64,000 bases of DNA from NCBI RefSeq assembly GCF_010093345.1, contig NZ_PDWT01000001.1:558001-622000 (forward strand), read 5' to 3'. The stretch comes from Pseudoxanthomonas yeongjuensis. Lineage in GTDB: Bacteria > Pseudomonadota > Gammaproteobacteria > Xanthomonadales > Xanthomonadaceae. Under the pieces are notes generated by a model. That model saw only the letters and a list, made by a program, of their open reading frames with translations. It was not told the origin of the DNA and did not search any database. Shown in pieces: positions 34,958-46,635 of the stretch. Position numbers and translations under genes: made by a program. Each line of letters begins with the position of its first letter. The stretch's first letter is position 1.

Positions 34958-36625
34958 TCAGACGGCGTTGCTCAGCAGCCGTTTCGCCGCGGCCCGCGCT
35001 TCCTTGCTGACTTCGACGCCACCGAGCATCCGGGCCAGTTCTTCCTCGCGCTGCTTCGCGCCCAGCGACTCGACCGAGCTCTGGGTCATACCGTCCACCG
35101 GCGCCTTGCTGACCCGGTAATGCGCGTGGCCTTGCGCGGCGACCTGCGGCAGGTGGGTGACGCAAAGCACTTGGCGCTTGTCGCCCAATGCACGCAGCTT
35201 CTGGCCGACGATCTCGGCGACCGCGCCGCCGATCCCGGAATCCACTTCGTCGAAGACCATCGTCGGCACCGCGTCCAGGCCCAGGGCCGCGACCTCGATC
35301 GCCAGCGAGATGCGCGAAAGCTCGCCGCCCGAGGCGACCTTGCGCAGGGCGCGTGGCGGCTGGCCGGCGTTGGCGGCGACCAGGAATTCCACCCGCTCCG
35401 AACCCAGCGGGTCGGCGCGTTCGCTTTCGTTGGGCTCGATCGCGATCTGGAAATGACCGCCGCCCATGCCCAGCTCGGCGATCAACCCGGTAGTCGTCCT
35501 GGAAAGCTTCGCCGCCGCGCTCTGGCGTGTCTTGGTCAGCTTGCCCGCGGCACTGCGCCAGGCCGAGGCGGCGGCTTCGATTTCGGCATTCAAGCTGAGC
35601 AGGCGCTCGCCGGCGCCGCGCAGGCCATCCAGTTCGCTGGCGATGCTGTCGCGCTGTTCGCCCAGTTGCGCGGGCGTCACCCGATGCTTGCGCGCCAGGT
35701 CGTGGATACGGGTGAGCTTGCGCTCCAGCTCCATGAACTGGGCGGGATCGGCATCCAGATCCTCGCGGACGCGGTCGAGCAGCACAAGTGCTTCGTCCAG
35801 CTGGATGTTGGCGTTCTCCAGCAGGGCATCGACCTCGTGCAGGCGCGGTTCGTGCTCGGCCATGCGCGCCAACTCGCTGCGGGTCTGCTGCAGTTGTTGC
35901 GACACCGATGGCGATTCTTCGCCAGCCAGTCGCGCGAAGGCGGCATTGCAGGCGTCGATCAGCCCCGAGGCATTGGCCTGGCGGCGATGGTTGGCGGAAA
36001 GCGCTTCGATCGCCGGGGCGGCGAGGTCCTCGCGTTCGAGTTCGTTGAACTGGTGCTCTAGGTAGTTGATGCGGTCGGATACGTCGCCTTGCCTGGAAAG
36101 GTTGTCGCGTTCTCCCAGCAACGTGTTCCATGCAGCCGCGGCACTGCGCACCGCCGCACGCTCGCTGTCGTTGCGGGCATAGGCATCCAGCAGGGCCAGT
36201 TGGCTGGGCCTTGAGAGCAGGGCCTGTTGTTCGTGCTGGCCATGGATTTCCACCAGCAGCGCCGCGAGCTCGGTCAGCTGCGACAGGGTGACGCTGCGGC
36301 CGTTGATCCATGACCGCGAACCACCGTCGGCGCGGATCACCCGGCGCAGCTGGCAGACCTCGTCGTCGTCCAGTTCGTTTTCGCGCAACCAGGCGAAGGC
36401 GCTGGGCACGTCGTTCAGGCTGAATTCCGCGGAAAGCTCGGCGCGCTCGGCGCCATGCCGGACCACGCCACTGTCGGCGCGCAGGCCGGAAAGGAAACCC
36501 AGGGCGTCGACCAGCAGGGATTTGCCGGCGCCGGTTTCGCCGGAAATGACGGTCATGCCCGGGCCGAATTCGAGCTCGGCGGAACGGACGACGGCGAAGT
36601 CCTTGAGGGCGAGGTGTCTGAGCAT
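34958..36625 (-). CDS. recN: DNA repair protein RecN
   Basis: SMC-like ATPase of 555 residues from MLRHLALKDFAVVRSAELEF. Walker A GETGAGKS at 29-36, central coiled coil (about 150-360), ABC signature KVASGGELSRISLAIE, Walker B PTMVFDEVDSGIGG, and TVTHLP-like CVTHLPQVAAQGH. It acts early in double-strand break repair. Longer in-frame starts (36667) are less like the family. Divergent from hrcA. No clear LexA box was seen. Confidence 0.95.
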   Translation of the reverse strand: MLRHLALKDFAVVRSAELEFGPGMTVISGETGAGKSLLVDALGFLSGLRADSGVVRHGAERAELSAEFSLNDVPSAFAWLRENELDDDEVCQLRRVIRADGGSRSWINGRSVTLSQLTELAALLVEIHGQHEQQALLSRPSQLALLDAYARNDSERAAVRSAAAAWNTLLGERDNLSRQGDVSDRINYLEHQFNELEREDLAAPAIEALSANHRRQANASGLIDACNAAFARLAGEESPSVSQQLQQTRSELARMAEHEPRLHEVDALLENANIQLDEALVLLDRVREDLDADPAQFMELERKLTRIHDLARKHRVTPAQLGEQRDSIASELDGLRGAGERLLSLNAEIEAAASAWRSAAGKLTKTRQSAAAKLSRTTTGLIAELGMGGGHFQIAIEPNESERADPLGSERVEFLVAANAGQPPRALRKVASGGELSRISLAIEVAALGLDAVPTMVFDEVDSGIGGAVAEIVGQKLRALGDKRQVLCVTHLPQVAAQGHAHYRVSKAPVDGMTQSSVESLGAKQREEELARMLGGVEVSKEARAAAKRLLSNAV

Positions 36626-36692
36626 GGACGCGCATTGTAGAGGCATGTGGCGCAAGTCCTGAGACACCCACCCCTTTTGTACAACGACTTGT

Positions 36693-36709
36693 GTAGGAGC
36701 GGGCCTTGC
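36693..36709. repeat. Single degenerate half REP
   Basis: GTAGGAGCGGGCCTTGC and then a decayed half (AAACCCGTGCG), 31 bp before hrcA. No partner arm is visible. Confidence 0.55.
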
Positions 36710-36740
36710 AAACCCGTGCGCAGGCGGCTATCTATTCGGC

Positions 36741-37790
36741 ATGTCCGTTCCGCCCGCCACGCTCGACCTGCGCTCCCGCCACCTGCTGCGGACGCTGATC
36801 GCGCGCTACATCCGTGATGGCGAGCCGGTCGGCTCGCAGACGCTGGCGCGGCACGCAGGCCTGGATGTCAGCGCGGCCACGATCCGCAACATTCTCGGCG
36901 ACCTGGAGGAGATCGGCTTGCTGGCCTCGCCGCATACCTCGGCCGGGCGCATTCCCACCGCCCAGGGCTACCGCATGTTCGTCGACAGCCTGGTGCAGAT
37001 GCAGCCGCTGGGCGAGGGCGAGGTCGCACGATTGCGCTCGGAACTTCCTGCCGGGGTCGGCACCCAGGCATTGCTCGGCAATGCCTCGGAACTGCTCTCG
37101 GCGATGACCCATTTCGTCGGCGTGGTCAGCGCCCCCCGGCGCGAGCAGTTCGCCTTCCGGCATATCGATTTCGTGCCCCTGGATGGGCGCAGGGTGCTGG
37201 CGATCCTGGTGTTCGCCGACAACGACGTGCAGAACCGGGTGATCGAGCCGCGCCGCAGCTACGACCCGTCCGAGCTGGAACGGGTCGCCAATTACCTGAA
37301 TTCCAATTTCGCCGGGCGGCCATTGGCCGATATCCGCGCCACCTTGCTGCGCGACCTGCGCAATGCCCAGTCGGAAATGGAGGGTTTGCTGGCCCATACC
37401 GTGGAACTGGCCGAGCACGCCTTCGTTCCCGCCGGCGACGACATGGTCCTGACCGGGCAGACCCGGCTGATGGGCGTGCAGGACCTGTCCGACCTGGACC
37501 GGCTGCGCGAGCTGTTCGAGACCTTCGCTCGCAAGCGCGAGATCCTGCAACTGCTGGAACGCACCCTGCAGGCCCCGGGGGTGCGCATCTTCATTGGCGA
37601 GGAAACCGGGTTGGCGCCGCTGGATGGGGTATCCGTGGTCACCGCACCGTATATCGCCGGCGGACGCGTACTGGGTGTGCTGGGCGTGATCGGACCGACC
37701 CGGATGGCCTATGAACGGGTGATCCCGGTGGTCCAGGCGGCGGCCGATGCGCTGGGTTCCGCCTTGAATCCGGACGCACCGACCCCATAG
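36741..37790 (+). CDS. hrcA: Heat-inducible transcription repressor HrcA
   Basis: 349 residues. The N-terminal winged helix holds RYIRDGEPVGSQTLARHAGLDVSAATIRNILGDLEEIG, followed by PHTSAGRIPTAQGYRMFVD and the GAF-like dimer domain with FIGEETG and YIAGGRVLGVLGVIGPTRM. It represses chaperone genes by binding CIRCE elements. No CIRCE was seen upstream of hrcA, grpE or dnaK, so its targets (probably groESL) lie outside the window. Confidence 0.97.
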   Translation: MSVPPATLDLRSRHLLRTLIARYIRDGEPVGSQTLARHAGLDVSAATIRNILGDLEEIGLLASPHTSAGRIPTAQGYRMFVDSLVQMQPLGEGEVARLRSELPAGVGTQALLGNASELLSAMTHFVGVVSAPRREQFAFRHIDFVPLDGRRVLAILVFADNDVQNRVIEPRRSYDPSELERVANYLNSNFAGRPLADIRATLLRDLRNAQSEMEGLLAHTVELAEHAFVPAGDDMVLTGQTRLMGVQDLSDLDRLRELFETFARKREILQLLERTLQAPGVRIFIGEETGLAPLDGVSVVTAPYIAGGRVLGVLGVIGPTRMAYERVIPVVQAAADALGSALNPDAPTP

Positions 37791-37838
37791 GTTGCTCCGA
37801 CCCCGCCGTAACCGGGCGGCAAGCCATGGAACCCCTGC

Positions 37839-38369
37839 ATGACCCACAACCACGACGAATCCACCCCCACGCACGATGCCGTTGCCGGAGACGAGAACGC
37901 CAGCAACGAGAGCCAGCTGGCCGCCGAAGTCGAACAACTGCGCGCCGAGCTGGAACAGACCCGCGCCGATGTCATGCGCGAGCGTGCCGACCTGGAAAAC
38001 CAGCGCAAGCGGGTCAGCCGTGACCTGGAGCAACTGCGCAAGTTCGCCAACGAACGCCTGCTGTCCGACCTGCTGCCGGTATTCGACAGCCTGGACGCGG
38101 GCCTGGCCGCGGCCGGCAAGGAACCCGGCCCGCTGCACGACGGCCTTGAACTGACCTTCCGCCAATTGCTGAAGGTGGCCGCGGACAACGGCCTGAGCAT
38201 GGTCAACCCGGTCGGCGAAACCTTCAATCCGCAATACCACCAGGCCATCAGCCACGTCGAAACACCGGGCGCGGCGCCGGACAGCGTGGTCGAGGTGTTC
38301 CAGAAGGGCTACCTGCTCAACGAGCGGCTGCTGCGTCCCGCACTGGTAGTGGTCGCCAAGCACGATTGA
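37839..38369 (+). CDS. grpE: Nucleotide exchange factor GrpE
   Basis: 176 residues. An acidic N-terminus is followed by a long helix ([26 protein letters not shown] in parts) and the beta domain with [45 protein letters not shown]-type features. It releases ADP from DnaK. 48 bp after hrcA; a REPIN-like element and a heat-shock promoter separate it from dnaK. Confidence 0.96.
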   Translation: MTHNHDESTPTHDAVAGDENASNESQLAAEVEQLRAELEQTRADVMRERADLENQRKRVSRDLEQLRKFANERLLSDLLPVFDSLDAGLAAAGKEPGPLHDGLELTFRQLLKVAADNGLSMVNPVGETFNPQYHQAISHVETPGAAPDSVVEVFQKGYLLNERLLRPALVVVAKHD

Positions 38370-38378
38370 GCGAAACCC

Positions 38379-38456
38379 GTAGGAGCGGGCATTGCCCGCG
38401 ATGCTTTTGATTTGTGCCGCTGAACGAAGGGCATCGCGGGCAAGGCCCGCTCCTAC
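38379..38456. repeat. REPIN-like paired palindrome (core GCGGGCCTTGCCCGC)
   Basis: Arms 38379-38404 and 38431-38456, one mismatch (A for C in the left core). It lies between grpE and dnaK, just upstream of the dnaK promoter, and may terminate or stabilise the hrcA-grpE transcript. Confidence 0.88.
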
Positions 38457-38471
38457 GGAAGCGACAGCCGG

Positions 38472-38499
38472 CTTGAATGTTCCACGCCGGACCCCACAT
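38472..38499 (+). promoter_or_regulatory. Probable sigma-32 (RpoH) promoter of dnaK
   Basis: CTTGAA at 38472-38477, a 14-base spacer, and CCCCACAT at 38492-38499, close to the CTTGAA / CCCCATnT consensus. It ends 56 bp upstream of the dnaK start, with GGGAGC before the ATG. Confidence 0.75.
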
Positions 38500-38555
38500 T
38501 CCATCCATAACCCGGCAGTGGCCGGCCAAAGACAGACCTTTAGGGAGCAAGCAAC

Positions 38556-40475
38556 ATGGGCAAGATCATCGGCATCGACCTCGGCACGACCAACTCGTGC
38601 GTGGCGATCATGGACGGCGGCAAGGCCCGCGTCATCGAAAATTCGGAAGGCGACCGCACCACGCCCTCCATCGTCGCCTACACCAAGGACGGCGAAGTGC
38701 TGGTCGGCGCCTCGGCCAAGCGCCAGGCGGTCACCAACCCCAAGAACACCTTCTACGCGGTGAAGCGCCTGATCGGCCGCAAATTCACCGACGCCGAAGT
38801 GCAGAAGGACATAGGCCTGGTGTCCTACGGCATCACCCAGCACGACAACGGCGACGCCTGGGTAAGCACGTCCGATGGCAAGAAGCTGTCGGCGCAGGAA
38901 ATCTCCGCGCGGATCCTGGAGAAGATGAAGAAGACCGCCGAAGCCTTCCTTGGCGAGCCCGTCACCGAAGCCGTCATCACCGTGCCGGCCTACTTCAACG
39001 ACAGCCAGCGCCAGGCGACCAAGGACGCCGGTAAGATCGCCGGCCTCGACGTCAAGCGCATCATCAACGAACCGACCGCGGCCGCGCTGGCCTATGGCCT
39101 GGACAAGGACGGCGGCGACCGCAAGATCGTCGTGTACGACCTGGGCGGCGGCACCTTCGACGTGTCGATCATCGAAATCGCCAACGTCGATGGCGAAAAG
39201 CAGTTCGAAGTGCTGGCCACCAACGGCGACACCTTCCTCGGCGGCGAAGACTTCGACAAGCGCGTCATCGACTACCTCGTCGAAGAGTTCCAGAAGGACC
39301 AGGGCATCGACCTGCGCAAGGATCCGTTGGCGCTGCAGCGTCTGAAGGACGCGGCCGAGCGCGCCAAGATCGAGCTCTCGTCCTCGCAGCAGACCGAAGT
39401 GAACTTGCCATACGTCACCGCCGATGCCTCGGGTCCGAAGCACCTCAACATCAAGCTGACCCGCGCCAAGCTGGAAGCACTGGTGGAAGACCTGGTGAAG
39501 AAGACCATCGAGCCGTGCCGTATCGCCATGAACGATGCCGGCATCCGCACCAGCGACATCGGTGAAGTGATCCTGGTCGGTGGCCAGACCCGCATGCCCA
39601 AGGTGCAGGCGGCGGTGACCGAGTTCTTCGGCAAGGAACCGCGCAAGGACGTCAACCCGGATGAAGCGGTCGCCCTCGGCGCCGCGATCCAGGGCGGCGT
39701 GCTGGGCGGCGACGTCAAGGACGTGCTGTTGCTGGACGTGACCCCGCTGAGCCTGGGTATCGAAACCCTGGGCGGCGTGTTCACCAAGATCATCGAGAAG
39801 AACACCACCATCCCGACCAAGGCCTCGCAGACCTTCAGCACCGCCGAGGACAACCAGTCCGCGGTTACCGTGCACGTACTGCAGGGCGAGCGCGAACAGG
39901 CCCGCTTCAACAAGTCGATGGCCAAGTTCGACCTGTCAGGCATCGAGCCTGCCCCGCGCGGCCTGCCGCAAGTGGAGGTGTCGTTCGACATCGACGCCAA
40001 CGGCATCATCCACGTCAGCGCCAAGGACAAGAAGACCAACAAGGAACAGAAGGTCGAGATCAAGTCCGGTTCGGGCCTGTCCGAGGCAGAGATCCAGCAG
40101 ATGGTCGCCGATGCCGAAGCGCACCGCGAAGAGGACAAGAAGTTCCACGAGCTGGTATCGGCGCGCAACCAGGCCGACGGCCTGATCCATGCCACCCGCA
40201 GCGCCATCACCGAGCACGGCAGCAAGGTCGACGGCGCAGTCATCGGCCAGGTCGAGGCGGCATTGGCCGACCTCGAAACCGCGATGAAGGGCGACGACAA
40301 GGCCCAGATCGAGGCCAAGACCAAGGGCCTGGAAGAGGCCAGCCAGTCGCTGTACGCGGCGGTCGCCGCGGCAGGGCAGGCGGGTGAGGCCGGTGGCGAG
40401 ACTTCCGGCCAGAACGCAGGCGAAGACGTGGTCGACGCCGAGTTCACCGAAGTCAAAGAAGACGAGAAGAAGTGA
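38556..40475 (+). CDS. dnaK: Chaperone protein DnaK (Hsp70)
   Basis: 639 residues. Hsp70 signatures are [26 protein letters not shown] and [13 protein letters not shown]; the linker is [16 protein letters not shown]. The substrate domain and lid follow, ending in the EEVD-like acidic tail [19 protein letters not shown]-dependent folding chaperone acting with DnaJ and GrpE. Confidence 0.99.
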   Translation: MGKIIGIDLGTTNSCVAIMDGGKARVIENSEGDRTTPSIVAYTKDGEVLVGASAKRQAVTNPKNTFYAVKRLIGRKFTDAEVQKDIGLVSYGITQHDNGDAWVSTSDGKKLSAQEISARILEKMKKTAEAFLGEPVTEAVITVPAYFNDSQRQATKDAGKIAGLDVKRIINEPTAAALAYGLDKDGGDRKIVVYDLGGGTFDVSIIEIANVDGEKQFEVLATNGDTFLGGEDFDKRVIDYLVEEFQKDQGIDLRKDPLALQRLKDAAERAKIELSSSQQTEVNLPYVTADASGPKHLNIKLTRAKLEALVEDLVKKTIEPCRIAMNDAGIRTSDIGEVILVGGQTRMPKVQAAVTEFFGKEPRKDVNPDEAVALGAAIQGGVLGGDVKDVLLLDVTPLSLGIETLGGVFTKIIEKNTTIPTKASQTFSTAEDNQSAVTVHVLQGEREQARFNKSMAKFDLSGIEPAPRGLPQVEVSFDIDANGIIHVSAKDKKTNKEQKVEIKSGSGLSEAEIQQMVADAEAHREEDKKFHELVSARNQADGLIHATRSAITEHGSKVDGAVIGQVEAALADLETAMKGDDKAQIEAKTKGLEEASQSLYAAVAAAGQAGEAGGETSGQNAGEDVVDAEFTEVKEDEKK

Positions 40476-40504
40476 TCGGGTAACGATCGTGATTCTGTAG
40501 ATCC

Positions 40505-40538
40505 GATGGAGCGGGGCGTTTGCTCCGCTCCATCTTGT
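40505..40538 (+). terminator. Hairpin between dnaK and dnaJ
   Basis: GATGGAGCGGGGC, GTTT loop, GCTCCGCTCCATC, then TTGTT: a 13-bp stem with one mismatch, 30 bp after the dnaK stop. It probably attenuates dnaJ relative to dnaK. Confidence 0.75.
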
Positions 40539-40573
40539 TATCCGATTCCTGAAACCTGGTTCCCGATCAAACC

Positions 40574-41704
40574 ATGAGCAAACGCGACTATTACGAAGTC
40601 CTGGGCGTGGCCCGCACCGCCAGCGAGGAGGAGCTGAAGAAGGCTTACCGGCGCTGCGCGATGAAGCACCACCCCGACCGCAATCCCGGCGACCATGCCG
40701 CGGAAGCCGCGTTCAAGGAATGCAAGGAAGCCTACGAAGTGCTGTCCGACGGCGGCAAGCGCCGCATGTACGACCAGCATGGCCATGCCGCGTTCGAGCA
40801 TGGCATGGGCGGTGGCGGGGCCGGTCCCGGCGGCGTGGACATGGGCGACATCTTCGGCGACATCTTCGGCAACATCTTCGGTGGTGGAGGCGGTGGCGCA
40901 CGCGCGGCGCGGCGTGGCGCGGACGTCGGTTACGTGATGGAGCTGGACCTGGAAGAAGCGGTCGCCGGCATCGAGAAGCGCATCGAGATTCCCACCCTGG
41001 CGGCATGCGGGCCCTGCCATGGTTCCGGTTCGGAAGACGGCAAGACCGAGACCTGCAGCACCTGCGGCGGACGCGGTCAGGTGCGCATGCAACGCGGCAT
41101 CTTCGCCATGCAGCAGGCCTGTCCGCATTGCGGCGGCCGCGGCCAGATCATCCGCAACCCGTGCAAGACCTGCCACGGCGCCGGACGCGTGGAGGAAGAG
41201 AAGGTGCTGTCGGTGAAGATCCCGGCTGGCGTCGACAACGGCGATCGCATCCGCCTGGCGGGCGAGGGCGAAGCCGGTCCGACCGGCACGCCGCCGGGCG
41301 ACCTGTACGTGGAAGTGCGCGTGCGCGAACACGATATCTTCCAGCGCGACGGCGACGACCTGCATTGCGAAGTGCCGATCCGCATTTCCCAGGCCGCGCT
41401 CGGCGACACCGTGCGCGTGCCCACGCTGGAAGGCGAAGCGGAGATCCGCATCCCCGCAGAGACCCAGACCGGCAAGCTGTTCCGCCTGCGCGGCAAGGGC
41501 GTCAGGTCGGTGCGCAGCCGTAGTACCGGCGATCTGTTCTGCCGCGTGGCGGTGGAAACCCCGGTCAACCTGACCCAGCAGCAGCGCGAACTGATGGAGA
41601 AGTTCGAAGCCACGTTCACCGGCGAGGATGCGCGTCGGCATTCGCCCAAGTCGGCGACCTTCCTCGATGGGGTCAAGTCGTTCTGGGACCGGATGACTTC
41701 GTAG
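40574..41704 (+). CDS. dnaJ: Chaperone protein DnaJ (Hsp40)
   Basis: 376 residues. J domain with HPD at 33-35, then a G/F-rich linker ([22 protein letters not shown]). Four zinc-finger repeats follow: [24 protein letters not shown] and CKTCHGAG. The C-terminal substrate domains are complete. It stimulates DnaK ATPase and delivers clients. Confidence 0.98.
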   Translation: MSKRDYYEVLGVARTASEEELKKAYRRCAMKHHPDRNPGDHAAEAAFKECKEAYEVLSDGGKRRMYDQHGHAAFEHGMGGGGAGPGGVDMGDIFGDIFGNIFGGGGGGARAARRGADVGYVMELDLEEAVAGIEKRIEIPTLAACGPCHGSGSEDGKTETCSTCGGRGQVRMQRGIFAMQQACPHCGGRGQIIRNPCKTCHGAGRVEEEKVLSVKIPAGVDNGDRIRLAGEGEAGPTGTPPGDLYVEVRVREHDIFQRDGDDLHCEVPIRISQAALGDTVRVPTLEGEAEIRIPAETQTGKLFRLRGKGVRSVRSRSTGDLFCRVAVETPVNLTQQQRELMEKFEATFTGEDARRHSPKSATFLDGVKSFWDRMTS

Positions 41705-41815
41705 TTCCGGGTTTCGATACGGCGCAACCACGACCGCTGCGTCGTTGCTGTTGCGGCGGGATGGCGGAACTCCGCGATCGCGGACGGGCAGGGGCAATCC
41801 CGTTAAACTAGCGCC

Positions 41816-43018
41816 ATGACGACCAAAATCACCCTCTCCAAGCGCGCCCAGGGCCTCACCAGCTCGGCAATCCGTGAAATCCTCAAGGTCACCGAGCGTC
41901 CGGAGGTCATTTCCTTCGCCGGCGGCCTGCCTTCGCCGACGACCTTCCCGATCGAGCGCATCCGCTGGGCCTGCACCAAGGTGCTCGATGAAGCCCCGCA
42001 AGCCTCGCTGCAATACGGCCCCACCGAGGGCTACAAGCCCTTGCGCGAGTGGGTCGCGGCGCGCCTGAGCAGGAACGGCGCCAGCATCCGCCCCAGCCAG
42101 GTACTGATCACCACCGGTTCGCAGCAGGCCCTGGACCTGCTCGGCAAGGTGCTGATCGACGAAGGCAGCAAGGTGCTGGTGGAAACCCCCAGCTACCTGG
42201 GCGCGCTGCAGGCGTTCTCGCTGTTCCAGCCGGCGTATTCCTCCATGAAGACCGACGAGGAAGGCATCGTCACCGACGCACTGACTCCGGAACAGTTGGC
42301 CGGCGCCCGCTTCATGTACTGCCTGCCCAATTTCCAGAACCCCACCGGCCGGCGCATGCCGCTGGAACGGCGCAAGGCGCTGCTGGAAAAAGCCATCGCC
42401 GCCGGCGTGCCCGTAGTCGAGGACGATCCCTACGGCGCGCTCAGCTACAGCGGCGAAGAGCTGCCCAGCCTGCTGTCGATGGCCCCGGAACAGGTCATCT
42501 ACATGGGCTCGTTCTCCAAGGTGCTGGTCCCGGGCCTGCGCCTGGGTTACGTGGTCGCCCCCGAGGAGTTGCTGGGCAAGCTGGTCCAGGCCAAGCAGGC
42601 CGCCGACCTGCACACGCCTTCGTTCACCCAGCGCGTGGTCCATGAAGCGATCCAGGACGACTTCCTGGACCATCACATTCCCGGAATCCGCACCCTCTAT
42701 GCCCACCAGTGCGAGCTGATGCTGGCGGCGCTGGACCGGTATTTCCCGGCCACGGCCCGCTGGACCCGTCCGCACGGCGGCATGTTCATCTGGGTCACCC
42801 TGCCCGAAGGCGTGGACAGCGCCGCGCTGCTGGCCAAGGCGATCGAACAGAACGTCGCCTTCGTGCCGGGCGCGCCGTTCTACGCCAACGATCCGCAATC
42901 CAACACTTTGCGCCTGTCCTTCGTCACCGTGCCCGCCGACAAGATCGATAGCGGGATGCAGGTACTGGGCAAGCTGTTGAAGGCGGAGATCGAGGCGCAA
43001 GGGGCGATTGCAGCCTGA
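41816..43018 (+). CDS. PLP-dependent aminotransferase (2-aminoadipate / LysN-like, class I)
   Basis: 400 residues of fold type I. ISFAGGLPSPTTFP near the N-terminus and LQYGPTEGYKPLREWVA are typical of the LysN/2-aminoadipate and MocR-related aminotransferases. PNFQNPTGRRM holds the ring-stacking region, VEDDPYGALSY the aspartate, and the Schiff-base lysine is in GSFSKVLVPGLRLGY. The substrate is unproven; branched-chain, aromatic or aminoadipate are possible. It stands alone between dnaJ and a membrane protein gene. Confidence 0.9.
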   Translation: MTTKITLSKRAQGLTSSAIREILKVTERPEVISFAGGLPSPTTFPIERIRWACTKVLDEAPQASLQYGPTEGYKPLREWVAARLSRNGASIRPSQVLITTGSQQALDLLGKVLIDEGSKVLVETPSYLGALQAFSLFQPAYSSMKTDEEGIVTDALTPEQLAGARFMYCLPNFQNPTGRRMPLERRKALLEKAIAAGVPVVEDDPYGALSYSGEELPSLLSMAPEQVIYMGSFSKVLVPGLRLGYVVAPEELLGKLVQAKQAADLHTPSFTQRVVHEAIQDDFLDHHIPGIRTLYAHQCELMLAALDRYFPATARWTRPHGGMFIWVTLPEGVDSAALLAKAIEQNVAFVPGAPFYANDPQSNTLRLSFVTVPADKIDSGMQVLGKLLKAEIEAQGAIAA

Positions 43019-43130
43019 CGTCGACGCCAGTCAAGTGAAGCCAGCGGCCCGGTCGGGCCGCTCAGGCGATAGTGCAGCCAAGAGAGCGTTCTGACCATAA
43101 AGTTTCGCCATAAGGAGCGGCAGCAGGCGC

Positions 43131-44423
43131 ATGCATAACTCCCTCCGACACGGATACGGCAAAAAAACGTCCGCGGAAGAATGGAAATGGCAGTACGGAC
43201 CGGCGATCTGGCTGGTCGGTGCATTGCTGGTTTTCAGCAGACGGCCGGACGCATTGCTCAACGCGCAATTCTGGGCCGAAGACGGAGTGATCTGGTTCAG
43301 GCAGGCCTATGAAATGGGATGGCCGACCCTGGCGCTCCCGCAGAACGGCTACTTCCAGACGGTCTCCAAGCTGACCGCGCTGATCAGTCTTTTCTTTCCG
43401 CTTGCCTTCGCGCCCTTGTTCTTCAATATGGTGGCGCTGTTCTTCAAGCTGCTGCCCGTCGCGCTGATCAATTCTTCGCGTGGCCGGGAGCTGGTTCCGG
43501 CTACCGGGTGGCGGCTGCTGCTGTGCTTCCTGTACCTGGCGCATCCGTACTCGCGCGAAGTGCATGCAAACGTCACCAACATCCACTGGCACCTGGCCCT
43601 GTCGGCCTTGATCGTCGTTGTGTTTCCTGCGGCAAAAAACCGCTGGGGCGATGCGCAGGATTTCCTGCTGGTGCTGTTGTGCGGCTTAAGCGGCACCTTC
43701 AGTCTTTTCCTGGCGCCGTTGGCGCTCTGGCGTTGCCATTCGGTGCGGAACAGGCGCCAGCTGTTGCTGGCATCCGTGCTTGTCATTGCCGCCGCTGTCC
43801 AATGCATGGCGATACTCACCCATCCAGGGACGCGCAGCCATGCGCCACTGGGCGCTACGACGGAACTGGCGGCATGGATATTCAGCGGGCAAGTCGTGGT
43901 GGCCGGTTTGGCGGGCGACCTGTGGAGCCAGCTTTACGCATCCCAGGCATGGCGCAATGCCGGTTTCCTGGCATGGGCCCTGACGTTGCTGGGCGCCGCG
44001 GTCTTCGTACGTGCCTGGCTTGTTTCCAATCAGGCCCTCCGCTGCCTGATCGCTTTGGGATCAATGGTGCTGGTGGCTGCCTTGGCCATGCCGCAAATCT
44101 CCGGTACTGAGCCTCAGTGGCCGCTATTCGCGCAGCCGTACACGGGCGGGCGCTATGCATTCGTGCCGATACTGGCGTTCTATGGATGCCTGGCCTGGCT
44201 TGCCGCGTTCGATGCCAATCGCCTTTTCCGTCATGGCAGCCGCTTGGCGCTCGCCTGCGTGCTGCTGGTGGCTGTGCCGGCTAGTTGGAAAATCAGGCCT
44301 TACCAGGACCTGGAATTCAAGGCGCATGCCGCGCGCTTCGAGGCGGCACCGCCGGGCTCGGTGGTTGAAATCCCCATCAATCCGCAGGGCTGGTCGTTCA
44401 AGCTTCGCAAGCACGATCGATAA
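43131..44423 (+). CDS. Polytopic membrane protein, GT-C-glycosyltransferase-like
   Basis: 430 residues with about nine to ten hydrophobic segments. After the first ([10 protein letters not shown]) comes [22 protein letters not shown], which resembles the acidic first-loop motif of GT-C lipid-linked-sugar transferases. The C-terminal 50 residues are soluble. The family was not firmly recognised. Base composition is slightly lower in GC than its neighbours. It separates the aminotransferase from dapB in a region that is otherwise housekeeping, so it may be an acquired gene. Confidence 0.7.
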   Translation: MHNSLRHGYGKKTSAEEWKWQYGPAIWLVGALLVFSRRPDALLNAQFWAEDGVIWFRQAYEMGWPTLALPQNGYFQTVSKLTALISLFFPLAFAPLFFNMVALFFKLLPVALINSSRGRELVPATGWRLLLCFLYLAHPYSREVHANVTNIHWHLALSALIVVVFPAAKNRWGDAQDFLLVLLCGLSGTFSLFLAPLALWRCHSVRNRRQLLLASVLVIAAAVQCMAILTHPGTRSHAPLGATTELAAWIFSGQVVVAGLAGDLWSQLYASQAWRNAGFLAWALTLLGAAVFVRAWLVSNQALRCLIALGSMVLVAALAMPQISGTEPQWPLFAQPYTGGRYAFVPILAFYGCLAWLAAFDANRLFRHGSRLALACVLLVAVPASWKIRPYQDLEFKAHAARFEAAPPGSVVEIPINPQGWSFKLRKHDR

Positions 44424-44561
44424 GCCCGGACCGGCTGGCGCGACGATGTGACCAGGTCTGCAGTTTTCGCAGCCGGCCATCGCGGCTGGAACGCATTCCA
44501 GCGGGGCGGGAAGGCAACCGACGCGCTTGTAGCCTTGCGCGCGCGCCGCTAGCCTGCACGC

Positions 44562-45275
44562 ATGAGCGAATCCACAAGAATCCTGATCCACGGTGCTTCC
44601 GGTCGCATGGGCCAGGCCTTGCTGCGCCTTTGCGCAGAACAGACCGATTGCCAGGTTGTTGCAGCAGTGACGCGCAAGTCTCCGGCCCAGAGAGTAGTGG
44701 AAGGCGTGCCGTTCTTCGCGGCCAGCGAGCTTTCCTCGGTGCCGGCCTTCGATGTGGCAGTCGATTTCAGCCTGCCCGAAGGCTTCGATCCCCTCCTCGC
44801 GTTGTGCATGGCCCGCGGCGCGGCACTGGTATCAGGCACTACCGGGCTGAGCGACGCGCAACGTGCCGCCCTGGAGGCGGCGGCGGCGAAGATACCGCTG
44901 GTCTGGGCCTCCAACTTCAGTCTTGGCGTGGCGATCCTGAGCGAACTGGTGGAGCGGGCGGCGAAGGCTTTGCCGGGCTGGGACTGCGACATAGTCGAAG
45001 CCCACCACACACAGAAGAAGGACGCCCCTTCCGGCACCGCCCTGACCCTGGGCGAAGCCGCCAGCGCCAATGGGGCCAAGGTCGCATACGCCAGTCTGCG
45101 CGCCGGCGACATCATCGGCGAGCACACGGTCCAGTTCACCGGCCTGGGCGAGCGCCTGGAACTGGTCCACCGCGCCGGCAATCGCGACATTTTCGCCCGC
45201 GGCGCCTTGCATGCCGCGCGACGCATCGTCGGCAGGCCCGCTGCGGCGTATCGGGTCAGGGATTTGCTGGACTGA
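44562..45275 (+). CDS. dapB: 4-hydroxy-tetrahydrodipicolinate reductase
   Basis: 237 residues. NAD(P)-binding GASGRMGQ starts at 11, GTTGLSDAQ follows, and the catalytic His-Lys segment is [21 protein letters not shown]. It makes tetrahydrodipicolinate for lysine and meso-diaminopimelate. It is shorter than the E. coli enzyme (273), as in other xanthomonads. 182 bp separate it from carA. Confidence 0.95.
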   Translation: MSESTRILIHGASGRMGQALLRLCAEQTDCQVVAAVTRKSPAQRVVEGVPFFAASELSSVPAFDVAVDFSLPEGFDPLLALCMARGAALVSGTTGLSDAQRAALEAAAAKIPLVWASNFSLGVAILSELVERAAKALPGWDCDIVEAHHTQKKDAPSGTALTLGEAASANGAKVAYASLRAGDIIGEHTVQFTGLGERLELVHRAGNRDIFARGALHAARRIVGRPAAAYRVRDLLD

Positions 45276-45457
45276 GCGCTACCGGTGCCGGCGGCATGGC
45301 GCTTTCAGGAAAAAAACGACTGGCGCCGGGGACCCCGCGCCCGTACAATTCTCGCTCGCCTGTTACCCACCGCCACGGACCGGAACAATACCGAGTCCGC
45401 GGTTTCTTGCAGCCGCAAGTTGGAGGGGCAGGGTTCCTCCACCCCAAGGCGAACCCA

Positions 45458-46582
<1,125 letters not shown>

Positions 46583-46635
46583 TTGCAGTGGCATCAGAAG
46601 GTGCTGTATTCGAAATACCTAAAAAGGAGAGGGGA

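Noticed and set aside
36660-36740. Search for a CIRCE operator upstream of hrcA
   Set aside because: No TTAGCACTC / GAGTGCTAA inverted repeat is present.
36732-39875. 1047-codon open frame opposite hrcA, grpE and dnaK
   Set aside because: Antisense shadow of three certain genes.
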